Assembly: GCA_023228985.1 (NCBI GenBank) | Contig: JALOAC010000019.1 | Location: 1-54,692, forward strand | Origin: Thiopseudomonas sp. | GTDB taxonomy: Bacteria; Pseudomonadota; Gammaproteobacteria; Pseudomonadales; Pseudomonadaceae | DNA: 54,692 nt | Direction: 5' to 3' | Shown here: piece by piece, positions 1-7,550 of the stretch | Position numbering within the stretch: position 1 is the first letter of the stretch | Layout of the letters: the number at the start of each line of letters is the position of its first letter | The notes under the pieces: generated by a model | What the model was told of the DNA's origin: nothing | The model's input: the letters and a program-made list of their open reading frames with translations, nothing else | Databases searched by the model: none | Translations under genes and position numbers: made by a program

Positions 1-2
1 AC

Positions 3-695
3 ACGCCAATCATCACCGGTTCTGCGCTAATGGCGCTGAACGGCGAAGACACCAATGGCATGGGTACAACAGCAGTTAAAACGCTGGTGGAAACTCTTGA
101 CTCATACATTCCTGAGCCAGAGCGTGCTATTGACCAAGCTTTCTTGATGCCGATTGAGGACGTATTCTCCATCGCTGGCCGTGGTACTGTTGTAACTGGT
201 CGTATCGAGCGCGGTATCGTTAAAGTAGGTGAGGAAGTTGAGATCGTTGGTGTTAAAGACACGACCAAGACTACCTGTACGGGTGTTGAGATGTTCCGTA
301 AGCTGCTTGACGAAGGTCGTGCAGGTGAGAACGTTGGTGTTCTGTTGCGTGGTGTTAAGCGTGAAGACGTTGAGCGTGGTCAAGTATTGGCCAAGCCAGG
401 TAGCATTAAGCCGCACACCAAGTTTGAAGCGGAAGTGTACGTTCTGTCTAAAGAAGAGGGTGGCCGTCATACGCCATTCTTTAAAGGCTACCGTCCACAG
501 TTTTACTTCCGTACCACAGACGTTACTGGTAGCTGTGAGTTGCCAGAAGGCGTTGAGATGGTAATGCCAGGTGATAACGTTAAACTTGACGTTACCCTGA
601 TCAACCCAATCGCCATGGAAGAAGGTCTACGTTTCGCAATTCGCGAAGGTGGCCGTACCGTTGGTGCTGGTGTTGTAGCAAAAATTATCGCTTAA
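3..695 (+). CDS. tuf: Elongation factor Tu, C-terminal part (5'-truncated by window edge)
   Basis: EF-Tu carries aminoacyl-tRNA to the ribosomal A site as a GTP-dependent ternary complex. Only the end of the G domain and the complete beta-barrel domains 2 and 3 are present. The frame is open to the first base, so the start codon lies outside the window. Recognisable stretches are the domain 2 start (IPEPERAIDQAFLMPIED), the GRGTVVTGRIERG segment, and the domain 3 end RTVGAGVVAKIIA. It sits directly upstream of rpsJ, as in str-S10 clusters, but a terminator and a new promoter separate the two. Family identity is certain; which tuf copy this is cannot be told. Confidence 0.98.
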   Translation, partial: TPIITGSALMALNGEDTNGMGTTAVKTLVETLDSYIPEPERAIDQAFLMPIEDVFSIAGRGTVVTGRIERGIVKVGEEVEIVGVKDTTKTTCTGVEMFRKLLDEGRAGENVGVLLRGVKREDVERGQVLAKPGSIKPHTKFEAEVYVLSKEEGGRHTPFFKGYRPQFYFRTTDVTGSCELPEGVEMVMPGDNVKLDVTLINPIAMEEGLRFAIREGGRTVGAGVVAKIIA

Positions 696-710
696 TTTTT
701 GTTAATTAAT

Positions 711-734
711 AAAGCCCCCGTTCAGGGGGCTTTT
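711..734 (+). terminator. Intrinsic terminator after tuf
   Basis: Arms AAAGCCCCC (711-719) and GGGGGCTTT (725-733) form a 9-bp GC-rich stem with a 5-base loop, and the T run begins inside the right arm. It lies 15 bases after the tuf stop, so the str-type operon ends here and the S10 operon is read from its own promoter. Confidence 0.9.
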
Positions 735-743
735 CTATTGTTG

Positions 744-772
744 TTGACATATTGTTTAGAGGCTATTAGAAT
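744..772 (+). promoter_or_regulatory. Sigma70 promoter of the S10 operon
   Basis: A perfect -35 box TTGACA (744-749) is followed by a 17-base spacer and TAGAAT (767-772), which matches the -10 consensus at five of six positions. It lies just after the tuf terminator and about 60 bases before rpsJ. It is the only near-consensus promoter before the S10 genes. Confidence 0.85.
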
Positions 773-835
773 TGCGCCTCCTTTTAATAGGTGCGCGCTA
801 CTTAATAGGTAGCTAAACAAGAGTCTGAGGTCAAA

Positions 836-1147
836 ATGCAGAATCAACAAATCCGTATTCGGTTGAAGGCATTTGATCATCGCCTGATTGATCAATCTAC
901 CCAAGAAATCGTGGAAACCGCGAAAAGAACTGGGGCTCAGGTGCGTGGTCCAATCCCATTGCCGACTCGCAAAGAGCGATTTACCGTTCTGGTATCACCG
1001 CACGTCAACAAAGACGCGCGTGATCAGTACGAAATTCGCACACATAAACGCGTACTGGATATTGTCCAGCCAACAGATAAAACTGTTGATGCGTTGATGA
1101 AACTTGATCTGGCGGCTGGTGTAGAAGTACAGATCAGCCTCGGCTAA
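836..1147 (+). CDS. rpsJ: 30S ribosomal protein S10
   Basis: S10 is a 30S head protein that also serves as NusE, pairing with NusB at boxA in transcription antitermination. The 103-residue length is normal for the family. The conserved loop around [15 protein letters not shown] and the [12 protein letters not shown] segment are intact. A TGAGG ribosome-binding site (826-830) precedes the ATG. It is the first gene of the S10 operon and is followed by an unusually long 80-base spacer before rplC, which may hold a control element. Confidence 0.98.
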
Positions 1148-1227
1148 AACACCCGTTTTAGTCGTGTAACGCTCTGCAATGGGCGGCCATAGCGGGTGAA
1201 AGCCCCGTACACAAATGAGGTCCTAAT
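1148..1227 (+). promoter_or_regulatory. Structured rpsJ-rplC spacer, possible translational control element
   Basis: This 80-base spacer contains two interleaved pairings: CACCCG (1150-1155) with CGGGTG (1193-1198), and GTGTA (1164-1168) with TACAC (1208-1212). Because the two helices cross, the fold would be an H-type pseudoknot ending just upstream of the rplC ribosome-binding site (around 1216-1221). Other spacers in the S10 genes are about 2-22 bases, so the length is itself notable. In E. coli the S10 operon is controlled by L4 through a leader ahead of rpsJ. A role for this different site is only inferred. Confidence 0.4.
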
Positions 1228-1863
1228 ATGACAATAGGTTTAGTCGGTCGTAAGTGCGGTATGACTCGCATTTTCACCGAAGAGGGTATCTCGATTCCGG
1301 TAACTGTAATTGAAGTTGAGCCGAATCGTATTACTCAATTTAAATCAGAAGAAACTGATGGCTATCGCGCTGTTCAGGTAACTGTGGGTGAGCGTCGTGC
1401 TTCTCGCGTTACTAAGGCTCAGGCTGGTCATTTTGCTAAAGCTGGTGTAGCTGCAGGTCGTAAAGTTTTGGAGTTTCGCCTTGAAGAAGGTGAATACAAG
1501 GCGGGCGATCAGCTTACAGCTGATATTTTTACCGTTGGCCAGATCGTTGATGTAACCGGTCAGTCAAAAGGTAAAGGATTTGCTGGTACTATCAAGCGTT
1601 GGAATTTTGCTGGTCAGGATGCCTCCCACGGTAACTCTGTCTCGCACCGTGTTCCAGGTTCCATTGGCCAGTGCCAAACACCAGGACGTGTGTTCAAAGG
1701 CAAGAAAATGTCTGGTCACATGGGTGCTGAGCGCAAGACTGTTCAGTCTTTAGAAATCGTTCGTGTTGATGTTGAGCGTAATTTATTGCTTGTAAAAGGT
1801 GCTGTTCCTGGCGCTACTGGCGGTGATGTTATCGTTCGTCCAACCACTAAAGGTCGCGGATAA
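1228..1863 (+). CDS. rplC: 50S ribosomal protein L3
   Basis: L3 is one of the first proteins to bind 23S rRNA, and its central loop reaches toward the peptidyl transferase centre. The 211-residue length is typical. The N-terminal GLVGRKCGMTRIF and the conserved WNFAGQDASHGNSVSHRVPG loop are present; that loop contains the glutamine methylated by PrmB in E. coli. A GAGG ribosome-binding site precedes the ATG. It follows the structured spacer and is linked to rplD by a 14-base gap. Confidence 0.98.
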   Translation: MTIGLVGRKCGMTRIFTEEGISIPVTVIEVEPNRITQFKSEETDGYRAVQVTVGERRASRVTKAQAGHFAKAGVAAGRKVLEFRLEEGEYKAGDQLTADIFTVGQIVDVTGQSKGKGFAGTIKRWNFAGQDASHGNSVSHRVPGSIGQCQTPGRVFKGKKMSGHMGAERKTVQSLEIVRVDVERNLLLVKGAVPGATGGDVIVRPTTKGRG

Positions 1864-1877
1864 GAGGGAGTGCCGAA

Positions 1878-2480
1878 ATGCAAGTAAATGTAAATGGCGC
1901 CCAAGCAATTGATGTTTGTGAGCGTACTTTTGGCGGCGAATTTAACGAGACTCTTGTTCACCAAGCCGTAGTAGCCTACATGGCTGGTGGTCGCCAAGGC
2001 AGTAAAAAACAAAAAACCCGTTCTGAAGTGTCTGGCGGTGGTCGTAAGCCATGGCGTCAGAAGGGTACTGGCCGTGCGCGTGCTGGTACTATCCGTTCCC
2101 CAATCTGGCGTGGGGGCGGTGCAACTTTTGCTGCGCGTCCACAGGATCACTCACAGAAGCTAAATAAGAAAATGTATCGTGCAGCGATGCGTTCTATTTT
2201 GTCTGAGTTGGTTCGCCAAGATCGTCTGATTGTTGTTGAAGAATTTGCAGTTAGTGCACCTAAGACCAAGGATCTAGTTGAAAAACTAAATGCTTTAGGT
2301 TTGCAGAATGTATTGATTGTTTCTGAAGACATTGAGCAAAATCTTTATTTGGCTGCACGTAACCTTCCTCATGTGGATGTGCTTGATGTGCAAGGCTCAG
2401 ACCCAGTAAGCCTAATCGCTTATGAAAAGGTTCTGATGACTGTATCAGCCATTAAAAAGTTTGAGGAGTTATTGGGATGA
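1878..2480 (+). CDS. rplD: 50S ribosomal protein L4
   Basis: L4 lines the 50S exit tunnel with an extended loop. In enterobacteria it also represses its own operon by acting on the S10 leader. The 200-residue protein has the loop motif GGGRKPWRQKGTGRARAG and IRSPIWRGGG, both hallmarks of the family. The last four bases overlap the rplW start (ATGA), so translation of the two genes is probably coupled. Whether L4 autoregulation works in this organism cannot be read from the sequence. Confidence 0.98.
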   Translation: MQVNVNGAQAIDVCERTFGGEFNETLVHQAVVAYMAGGRQGSKKQKTRSEVSGGGRKPWRQKGTGRARAGTIRSPIWRGGGATFAARPQDHSQKLNKKMYRAAMRSILSELVRQDRLIVVEEFAVSAPKTKDLVEKLNALGLQNVLIVSEDIEQNLYLAARNLPHVDVLDVQGSDPVSLIAYEKVLMTVSAIKKFEELLG

Positions 2481-2776
2481 ACCAGGAACGCGTATTTAAA
2501 GTGCTACTTGGCCCACATATCTCCGAGAAGGCGACTATGTTAGCCGATGGCAAAAACCAGTTTGTATTTAAAGTTGCGATTGATGCAACCAAGCTGGAAA
2601 TTAAAACTGCTGTAGAAACCCTGTTCGAAGTGAAAGTAGCTGATGTTAATACCGTTAACGTTGACGGTAAGACTAAGCGTACAGCGCGTGGACTGGGTAA
2701 GCGTAAGGACTGGAAAAAAGCCTATATCGCCCTACAGCCCGGTCAAGACATTGACTTCACTAGCAGTGCTGAATAA
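2477..2776 (+). CDS. rplW: 50S ribosomal protein L23
   Basis: L23 sits at the tunnel exit and is the docking site for trigger factor and SRP. The 99-residue protein starts NQERVFKVLLGPHISEKAT, with the conserved HISEKAT motif near the N terminus. The segment VNTVNVDGKTKRTARGLG corresponds to the usual rRNA-binding extension. The ATG overlaps the rplD stop by four bases, and rplB follows after 13 bases. Confidence 0.98.
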   Translation: MNQERVFKVLLGPHISEKATMLADGKNQFVFKVAIDATKLEIKTAVETLFEVKVADVNTVNVDGKTKRTARGLGKRKDWKKAYIALQPGQDIDFTSSAE

Positions 2777-2789
2777 GTAGAGGTGTATC

Positions 2790-3611
2790 ATGGCAATTGT
2801 TAAAAGCAAGCCGACTTCTGCTGGACGCCGTTTTGTCGTTCGCGTAGTCAATAAGGAGCTGCACAAAGGCTCTCCTTATGCGCCGCTGCTGGAAAAGAAA
2901 ACTAAAACCGGTGGCCGCAATAATAATGGTCGTATTACCACTCGTCACATTGGTGGTGGTCACAAGCAACAATATCGTATTATAGATTTTCGTCGTAACA
3001 AAGACGGCATCCCTGCGACTGTTGAACGCTTAGAGTACGATCCAAACCGCAGTGCACACATTGCATTACTTAAGTATGCAGACGGTGAGCGTCGCTACAT
3101 TTTAGCACCTAAGGGTGTTAGTGCTGGCGAGCAGCTGCTGTCAGGCGATCACGCGCCTATCAAAGCGGGTAACACTTTACCGCTGCGTAGCATACCAGTA
3201 GGTTCTACCATTCACGGTATTGAGCTTAAGCCAGGTAAGGGTGCGCAAATGGCACGCTCTGCAGGTACTTCCGCTCAGTTGATTGCACGTGATGGAGCTT
3301 ACGTTACTCTGCGTTTACGTTCAGGTGAAATGCGTAAAGTATTAGCCGAATGTCGCGCAACTTTAGGCGAAGTTTCAAACCATGAACACTTCTTGCGCTC
3401 TTTAGGCAAGGCTGGTGCTTCACGTTGGGCGGGTATTCGTCCAAACGTACGTGGTGCTGCGATGAACCCAGTTGATCACCCGCATGGTGGTGGTGAAGGC
3501 CGTACTAAAGGCGGTCGTCATCCAGTTACTCCATGGGGTCGCCCAACTAAGGGTGGCAAGACCCGTACTAACAAGCGTACGAACAAGATGATCGTTCATC
3601 GCCGTAAATAA
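2790..3611 (+). CDS. rplB: 50S ribosomal protein L2
   Basis: L2 is a universally conserved 23S rRNA-binding protein needed for subunit association and peptidyl transferase function. At 273 residues it has normal length. The C-terminal segment MNPVDHPHGGGEGRTKGGR contains the conserved histidine implicated in catalytic-centre integrity. GRNNNGRITTRHIGGGHK near the N terminus is also typical. An AGAGG ribosome-binding site precedes the ATG. Gene order rplW-rplB-rpsS is canonical. Confidence 0.99.
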   Translation: MAIVKSKPTSAGRRFVVRVVNKELHKGSPYAPLLEKKTKTGGRNNNGRITTRHIGGGHKQQYRIIDFRRNKDGIPATVERLEYDPNRSAHIALLKYADGERRYILAPKGVSAGEQLLSGDHAPIKAGNTLPLRSIPVGSTIHGIELKPGKGAQMARSAGTSAQLIARDGAYVTLRLRSGEMRKVLAECRATLGEVSNHEHFLRSLGKAGASRWAGIRPNVRGAAMNPVDHPHGGGEGRTKGGRHPVTPWGRPTKGGKTRTNKRTNKMIVHRRK

Positions 3612-3624
3612 TTGAGGATAACAA

Positions 3625-3900
3625 ATGTCACGTTCTCTTAAGAAAGGTCCATTTATTGACCTTCACCTGTTAAAGAAGGTTGAGACTGCGGTTGAAAAGA
3701 ACGATCGTAAACCAGTGAAAACTTGGTCACGTCGCTCAATGATTCTACCGCAGATGGTTGGTCTAACTATTGCAGTTCACAACGGTCGTCAGCATGTACC
3801 TGTGTTGGTCGGTGAAGATATGGTTGGTCATAAGTTAGGCGAATTTGCTGCAACACGTACCTATCGTGGTCACGTTGCAGACAAAAAAGGCAAGCGTTAA
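3625..3900 (+). CDS. rpsS: 30S ribosomal protein S19
   Basis: S19 binds the 16S 3' domain in the 30S head together with S13. The 91-residue protein begins SRSLKKGPFIDLHLLKK and contains WSRRSMILPQMVG and FAATRTYRGH, the standard family signatures. It follows rplB by 13 bases and carries a GAGG ribosome-binding site. Nothing unusual was seen. Confidence 0.98.
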   Translation: MSRSLKKGPFIDLHLLKKVETAVEKNDRKPVKTWSRRSMILPQMVGLTIAVHNGRQHVPVLVGEDMVGHKLGEFAATRTYRGHVADKKGKR

Positions 3901-3911
3901 GGGGTGAGATG

Positions 3912-4244
3912 ATGGAAGTAGCCGCAAAGTTATCGGGCGCTCGCATTTCTGCCCAAAAAGCCCGTTTGGTTGCTGACCAAATTCGCGGGAAGAAAGTAGA
4001 TGAAGCGCTCAACCTACTAACTTTCAGCAGCAAAAAAGCTGCTGAGATTATTAAAAAAGTGCTTGAATCTGCGATAGCCAATGCCGAGCATAACGAAGGT
4101 GCTGATGTTGACGATTTACGCGTCTCAACAGTCTTTGTTAACGAAGGGCGTTCGATGAAGCGTATCAGACCACGTGCCAAAGGCCGTGCAGATCGTATCA
4201 TCAAGCGGTCTTGCCATATCACTGTCAAGGTCGCAGACAAGTAA
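3912..4244 (+). CDS. rplV: 50S ribosomal protein L22
   Basis: L22 lines the exit tunnel with its long beta-hairpin and is the site of some macrolide-resistance mutations. From the ATG at 3912 the protein is 110 residues, the usual length. A tandem ATG at 3909 would add one Met but sits closer to the GGGGTGAG ribosome-binding site than is usual. The family segments LSGARISAQKARLVADQIRG and the C-terminal RPRAKGRADRI hairpin are intact. It lies between rpsS and rpsC in the standard order. Confidence 0.97.
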   Translation: MEVAAKLSGARISAQKARLVADQIRGKKVDEALNLLTFSSKKAAEIIKKVLESAIANAEHNEGADVDDLRVSTVFVNEGRSMKRIRPRAKGRADRIIKRSCHITVKVADK

Positions 4245-4257
4245 CGGAGTTGAACAG

Positions 4258-4944
4258 ATGGGTCAGAAAGTACATCCCATAGGCATACGCCTGGGTATAG
4301 TCAAGGATCACGCATCGGTTTGGTATGCAGACAGCAAAAATTATGCTGACTACTTAAATGCCGATTTAGAAGCTCGTGCGTATCTATTCGACAAACTAAA
4401 AAACGCGTCCGTTAGCCGTATCGAGATTGCTCGTCCGGCTCAGACAGCACGCATTACCATCCACACTGCTCGTCCTGGAATCATTATCGGGAAGAAAGGT
4501 GAGGATGTTGAAAAGCTGCGTCAGGACCTGACCAAGAAAATGGGTGTGCCCGTGCACATCAATATTGAAGAGATCCGCAAGCCGGAGCTCGACAGTATGC
4601 TCGTTGCTCAGAGCGTAGCTCAGCAGCTGGAGCGCCGTGTAATGTTCCGTCGTGCTATGAAGCGCGCGGTACAAAACGCAATGCGCATTGGTGCCAAAGG
4701 CATCAAAATCCAAGTGAGCGGTCGTCTTGGTGGTGCTGAAATTGCACGTACAGAATGGTATCGCGAAGGCCGTGTGCCGTTGCACACGCTGCGCGCTGAT
4801 ATCGATTATGCCACCTATGAGGCGCACACCACTTACGGTGTGATTGGTGTGAAAGTTTGGATCTTTAAGGGCGAAGTTATTGGCGGCCGTACAGAAGAAA
4901 CCAAACCAACATCACCAGCGCCACGTAAAAAAGCTGCACGTTAA
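4258..4944 (+). CDS. rpsC: 30S ribosomal protein S3
   Basis: S3 forms part of the mRNA entry channel and contributes to helicase activity of the ribosome. The frame stays open upstream into rplV. The true start is the ATG at 4258, giving MGQKVHPIGIRLGI and a normal 228 residues with an ACGGAG ribosome-binding site. The KH domain motif IIIGKKGEDVEKLR lies at about residues 76-90. The C-terminal domain ends in a basic tail rich in Lys and Arg. Confidence 0.98.
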   Translation: MGQKVHPIGIRLGIVKDHASVWYADSKNYADYLNADLEARAYLFDKLKNASVSRIEIARPAQTARITIHTARPGIIIGKKGEDVEKLRQDLTKKMGVPVHINIEEIRKPELDSMLVAQSVAQQLERRVMFRRAMKRAVQNAMRIGAKGIKIQVSGRLGGAEIARTEWYREGRVPLHTLRADIDYATYEAHTTYGVIGVKVWIFKGEVIGGRTEETKPTSPAPRKKAAR

Positions 4945-4956
4945 GGAGTACGCAAC

Positions 4957-5370
4957 ATGTTACAACCAAAGCGTACGAAGTTCCGCAAGATGATGACAGG
5001 CCACAACCGTGGTCTAGCTCAACGCGGAAGCAAGGTTAGCTTCGGCGAGTATGCTCTTAAAGCTACTGGTCGTGGTCGACTCACTGCGCGTCAGATTGAA
5101 GCCGGCCGTCGTGCCCTTACGCGTCACGTTAAGCGTGGCGGTAAAATCTGGATTCGCGTTTTCCCTGACAAACCAATTACCAAGAAGCCCTTAGAAGTAC
5201 GTATGGGTAAAGGTAAAGGTTCAGTAGAGTATTGGGTAGCTTTGATTCAACCCGGAAAAGTACTTTACGAGATTGAAGGTGTTACAGAAGAATTGGCGCG
5301 TGAAGCTTTTGCTTTAGCTGCTGCTAAATTGCCTGTCGCAACATCTTTTGTTAAGCGGACGGTGATGTGA
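4957..5370 (+). CDS. rplP: 50S ribosomal protein L16
   Basis: L16 organises the A-site region of the 50S subunit and contacts aminoacyl-tRNA. The 137-residue protein begins LQPKRTKFRKMMTGHNRG and contains RGGKIWIRVFPDKPIT and the MGKGKGSVEYWVA motif. The arginine in RVFPDKP is the position hydroxylated by YcfD in E. coli. Its TGA stop overlaps the rpmC ATG by one base (TGATG), which suggests translational coupling. Confidence 0.98.
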   Translation: MLQPKRTKFRKMMTGHNRGLAQRGSKVSFGEYALKATGRGRLTARQIEAGRRALTRHVKRGGKIWIRVFPDKPITKKPLEVRMGKGKGSVEYWVALIQPGKVLYEIEGVTEELAREAFALAAAKLPVATSFVKRTVM

Positions 5371-5561
5371 TGAAAGCTAACGAACTTCGTGAAAAAACAG
5401 TAGAGCAACTCAAAGAGCAATTGCTGCAATTATTGCGTGATCAGTTTAATTTGCGTATGCAAAAAGCCACTGGTCAGTTGTCGCAGTCGCACCTGCTCAC
5501 ACAAGTTAGACGCGATATTGCCCGCGTTAAAACTGTGCTCAACCAGAAGGCAGGTAACTAA
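5370..5561 (+). CDS. rpmC: 50S ribosomal protein L29
   Basis: L29 lies near the tunnel exit beside L23. From the ATG at 5370 it is 63 residues, the usual size. A GTG three bases earlier would add one Met but lies inside the rplP stop region. The two-helix protein shows KANELREKTVEQLKEQLLQL followed by FNLRMQKATGQL, a strong match to gammaproteobacterial L29. rpsQ follows after two bases. Confidence 0.96.
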   Translation: MKANELREKTVEQLKEQLLQLLRDQFNLRMQKATGQLSQSHLLTQVRRDIARVKTVLNQKAGN

Positions 5562-5563
5562 TC

Positions 5564-5830
5564 ATGGCTGAAGCTCAGAAAGTTATTCGTACACTGACGG
5601 GTCGTGTTGTCAGTGACAAAATGGATAAAACAATCACCGTGCTCATCGAGCGTCGCGTCAAGCACCCTGTGTACGGTAAATATCTTAAGCGTTCGACAAA
5701 ACTGCACGCGCACGATGAAACCAATCAATGCCAAGTGGGCGACAAGGTCACTATTAGTGAAACCCGTCCACAATCTAAGACTAAGTCTTGGGCTTTGGTT
5801 GAAGTTGTCGAACGCGTAGAAGTTGTTTAG
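5564..5830 (+). CDS. rpsQ: 30S ribosomal protein S17
   Basis: S17 is an early-binding OB-fold protein of the 30S body. The 88-residue protein carries LTGRVVSDKMDKTITVLIER and a central VKHPVYGKYLKRSTKLHAHD loop typical of the family. It is the last gene of the classical S10 operon. Only 22 bases without a terminator separate it from rplN, so the S10 and spc groups are probably read through. Confidence 0.98.
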   Translation: MAEAQKVIRTLTGRVVSDKMDKTITVLIERRVKHPVYGKYLKRSTKLHAHDETNQCQVGDKVTISETRPQSKTKSWALVEVVERVEVV

Positions 5831-5852
5831 GACCTAGGGTCGGAGAGATTTT

Positions 5853-6221
5853 ATGATTCAGACTCAATCTATGCTCGATGTCGCTGATAACAGCGGTGCA
5901 CGTCGTGTAATGTGTATTAAGGTTCTAGGTGGTTCACACCGTCGCTATGCCCGTATCGGAGACATCATTAAGGTCACCGTTAAGGAAGCAATTCCACGTG
6001 GTAAAGTTAAAAAGGGCCAGGTAATGACCGCTGTGGTTGTACGTACCGCTCATGGTGTGCGTCGCCCAGATGGTTCAATCATTCGTTTCGATGGCAATGC
6101 TGCAGTGTTGTTAAACAACAAGCAAGAGCCAATCGGTACCCGTATCTTCGGACCAGTGACGCGTGAACTTCGTACAGAGAAGTTTATGAAAATCGTCTCA
6201 CTGGCGCCTGAAGTGCTGTAA
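5853..6221 (+). CDS. rplN: 50S ribosomal protein L14
   Basis: L14 sits at the subunit interface and forms part of bridge B8; it is also the target of the silencing factor RsfS. The 122-residue protein starts MIQTQSMLDVADNSGARRVM and contains KVLGGSHRRYARIGDII and GTRIFGPVTRELR, all canonical. The ribosome-binding site is GGAGAG. It opens the spc gene group, without a recognisable new promoter in the short spacer ahead of it. Confidence 0.98.
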   Translation: MIQTQSMLDVADNSGARRVMCIKVLGGSHRRYARIGDIIKVTVKEAIPRGKVKKGQVMTAVVVRTAHGVRRPDGSIIRFDGNAAVLLNNKQEPIGTRIFGPVTRELRTEKFMKIVSLAPEVL

Positions 6222-6233
6222 GGAGTAGCCGTC

Positions 6234-6548
6234 ATGCAAAAGATTCGTCGTAACGACGAGATCATCGTCATCGCCGGCAAGGATAAAGGCAAACGTGGTA
6301 AGGTGCAGAAAATATTAGCAGATGGTCGCGTACTCGTGGCTGGCGTTAATATGGTCAAGCGTCATACCAAGCCTAATCCGATGTCCGGACAACAAGGCGG
6401 TATCGTCGAGAAAGAAGCACCAATCCATGCTTCAAACGTGGCTATTTTCAATAGCGAAACCAACAAAGCAGATCGCGTAGGTTTCAAAGTTGAGGATGGC
6501 GAGAAAATTCGTGTTTTCAAGTCGACCAATAAACCGGTCCAGGCTTGA
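6234..6548 (+). CDS. rplX: 50S ribosomal protein L24
   Basis: L24 starts 50S assembly by binding the 5' domain of 23S rRNA and sits near the tunnel exit. The 104-residue protein has the KOW motif (DEIIVIAGKDKGKRGKVQKI) at about residues 8-27 and the conserved VNMVKRHTKPNP segment. A GGAG ribosome-binding site follows the rplN stop directly. rplE comes 19 bases later. Confidence 0.98.
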   Translation: MQKIRRNDEIIVIAGKDKGKRGKVQKILADGRVLVAGVNMVKRHTKPNPMSGQQGGIVEKEAPIHASNVAIFNSETNKADRVGFKVEDGEKIRVFKSTNKPVQA

Positions 6549-6567
6549 GGCGGCTAGGTAAATAACC

Positions 6568-7107
6568 ATGGCACGATTGAAAGAAATTTTTCGGAAAGAA
6601 ATTGCACCTAAGATTAAAGAAGAACTTAAGCTTAGCAACGTAATGGAAGTTCCGCGTGTAACAAAGATTACACTTAACATGGGTCTGGGCGAGGCAGTAA
6701 CTGATAAGAAGGTTATTGAAAACGCTGTTGCAGACCTTGAAAAAATCACTGGTCAAAAGCCGATTGTGACTTATTCACGTAAGTCAATCGCGGGTTTTAA
6801 AATCCGTGACGGCTGGCCGATTGGGGTTAAAGTTACGCTGCGTAACGATCGCATGTATGAGTTCTTGGATCGTTTGCTCTCAATTTCCCTGCCACGTGTA
6901 CGTGACTTCCGTGGTTTAAATCCACGTTCGTTTGACGGTCGCGGCAACTACAGCATGGGTGTTAAAGAGCAAATCATTTTCCCGGAAATTGATTACGACA
7001 AAATCGACGCACTTCGTGGTTTAGATATTACTCTAACTACCACAGCGCGTAACGATGAAGAAGGACGTGCACTATTGTCCGGCTTCAAATTCCCATTCCG
7101 TAACTGA
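6568..7107 (+). CDS. rplE: 50S ribosomal protein L5
   Basis: L5 binds 5S rRNA in the central protuberance and contacts the P-site tRNA elbow. The 179-residue protein has EVPRVTKITLNMGLGEAV, the TGQKPIVTYSRKSIAGFKIR segment, and the C-terminal DIDALRGLDI-like region IDALRGLDITLTTTA. In E. coli the translation start of rplE is the S8 repressor target. I did not identify an obvious S8-site mimic in the 19-base spacer here. Confidence 0.98.
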   Translation: MARLKEIFRKEIAPKIKEELKLSNVMEVPRVTKITLNMGLGEAVTDKKVIENAVADLEKITGQKPIVTYSRKSIAGFKIRDGWPIGVKVTLRNDRMYEFLDRLLSISLPRVRDFRGLNPRSFDGRGNYSMGVKEQIIFPEIDYDKIDALRGLDITLTTTARNDEEGRALLSGFKFPFRN

Positions 7108-7117
7108 GGACTAGCTC

Positions 7118-7423
7118 ATGGCTAAGAAAGGTATGATCAATCGTGAGCTGAAGCGTCAGCAAACGGTTGCAAAGTACGCCGAAAGACGTGCTGCCCTTAA
7201 AGCAATTATCGCTAATCCTAAGTCGACTGAAGAAGAACGTTGGGATGCGCAGGTTGCTTTACAAAAGCAGCCACGTGACGCAAGCGCTGCGCGTTTGCGT
7301 AACCGTTGTCGCGTAACCGGCCGTCCTCACGGTGTTTACCGTAAGTTTGGCTTAGGCCGCAACAAGTTGCGTGAGGCAGCGATGCGTGGAGATGTACCAG
7401 GTTTAGTTAAATCTAGCTGGTAA
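7118..7423 (+). CDS. rpsN: 30S ribosomal protein S14 (zinc-free type)
   Basis: S14 is a 30S head protein. The 101-residue form has RLRNRCRVTGRPHGVYRKFG but lacks the paired CxxC zinc ligands, so it is the long zinc-independent type usual in gammaproteobacteria. A GAGGA ribosome-binding site lies just upstream. It is followed by a 152-base spacer with a strong hairpin and a possible internal promoter, so it may mark the end of a transcription unit for part of the RNA. Confidence 0.98.
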   Translation: MAKKGMINRELKRQQTVAKYAERRAALKAIIANPKSTEEERWDAQVALQKQPRDASAARLRNRCRVTGRPHGVYRKFGLGRNKLREAAMRGDVPGLVKSSW

Positions 7424-7444
7424 TCCAAGCGAAATCGAAAAAAA

Positions 7445-7475
7445 ACGAACAAGCCCCAATCGGGGCTTGCTTCGT
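7445..7475 (+). terminator. Hairpin after rpsN, partial terminator or attenuator
   Basis: CAAGCCCC (7450-7457) pairs with GGGGCTTG (7462-7469) around the tetraloop AATC. Allowing one bulged C at 7470, the stem extends with ACGAA (7445-7449) and TTCGT (7471-7475) to 13 bp. No T run follows on the plus strand; the run of A before it would give a U tract only on the minus strand. It lies inside the spc operon, so full termination would be costly. Attenuation, processing or message-end protection is more likely. Confidence 0.55.
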
Positions 7476-7495
7476 CTGTAAAGAATCATTAAAAT
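7467..7495 (+). promoter_or_regulatory. Possible internal promoter for rpsH and downstream genes
   Basis: TTGCTT (7467-7472), a 17-base spacer and TAAAAT (7490-7495) form a moderate sigma70-like promoter. Its -35 box overlaps the right arm of the hairpin at 7445-7475. It would give the distal spc genes a separate RNA start about 75 bases before rpsH. The -10 match is good, the -35 match is only TTG. Confidence 0.35.
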
Positions 7496-7531
7496 GCTCG
7501 GCTCACAAGAGCTAGTGTTTTTTGTGCGTGT

Positions 7532-7550
7532 AACCAGCGATCAGCTGGTT
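7532..7550 (+). promoter_or_regulatory. Hairpin just upstream of the rpsH ribosome-binding site
   Basis: AACCAGC (7532-7538) and GCTGGTT (7544-7550) form a perfect 7-bp stem with the loop GATCA. It ends eight bases before the TAGGAG ribosome-binding site of rpsH. A weaker GCTC/GAGC hairpin at 7501-7512 is followed by six T (7518-7523). Position suggests translational control of rpsH, whose product S8 is the known repressor of spc operons in enterobacteria, but the link is inference. Confidence 0.4.

Noticed and set aside
3767..4240. Minus-strand open frame (157 codons) across rpsS and rplV
   Set aside because: It lies opposite two essential ribosomal-protein genes, with composition expected from reverse reading; no ribosome-binding site and no known family.
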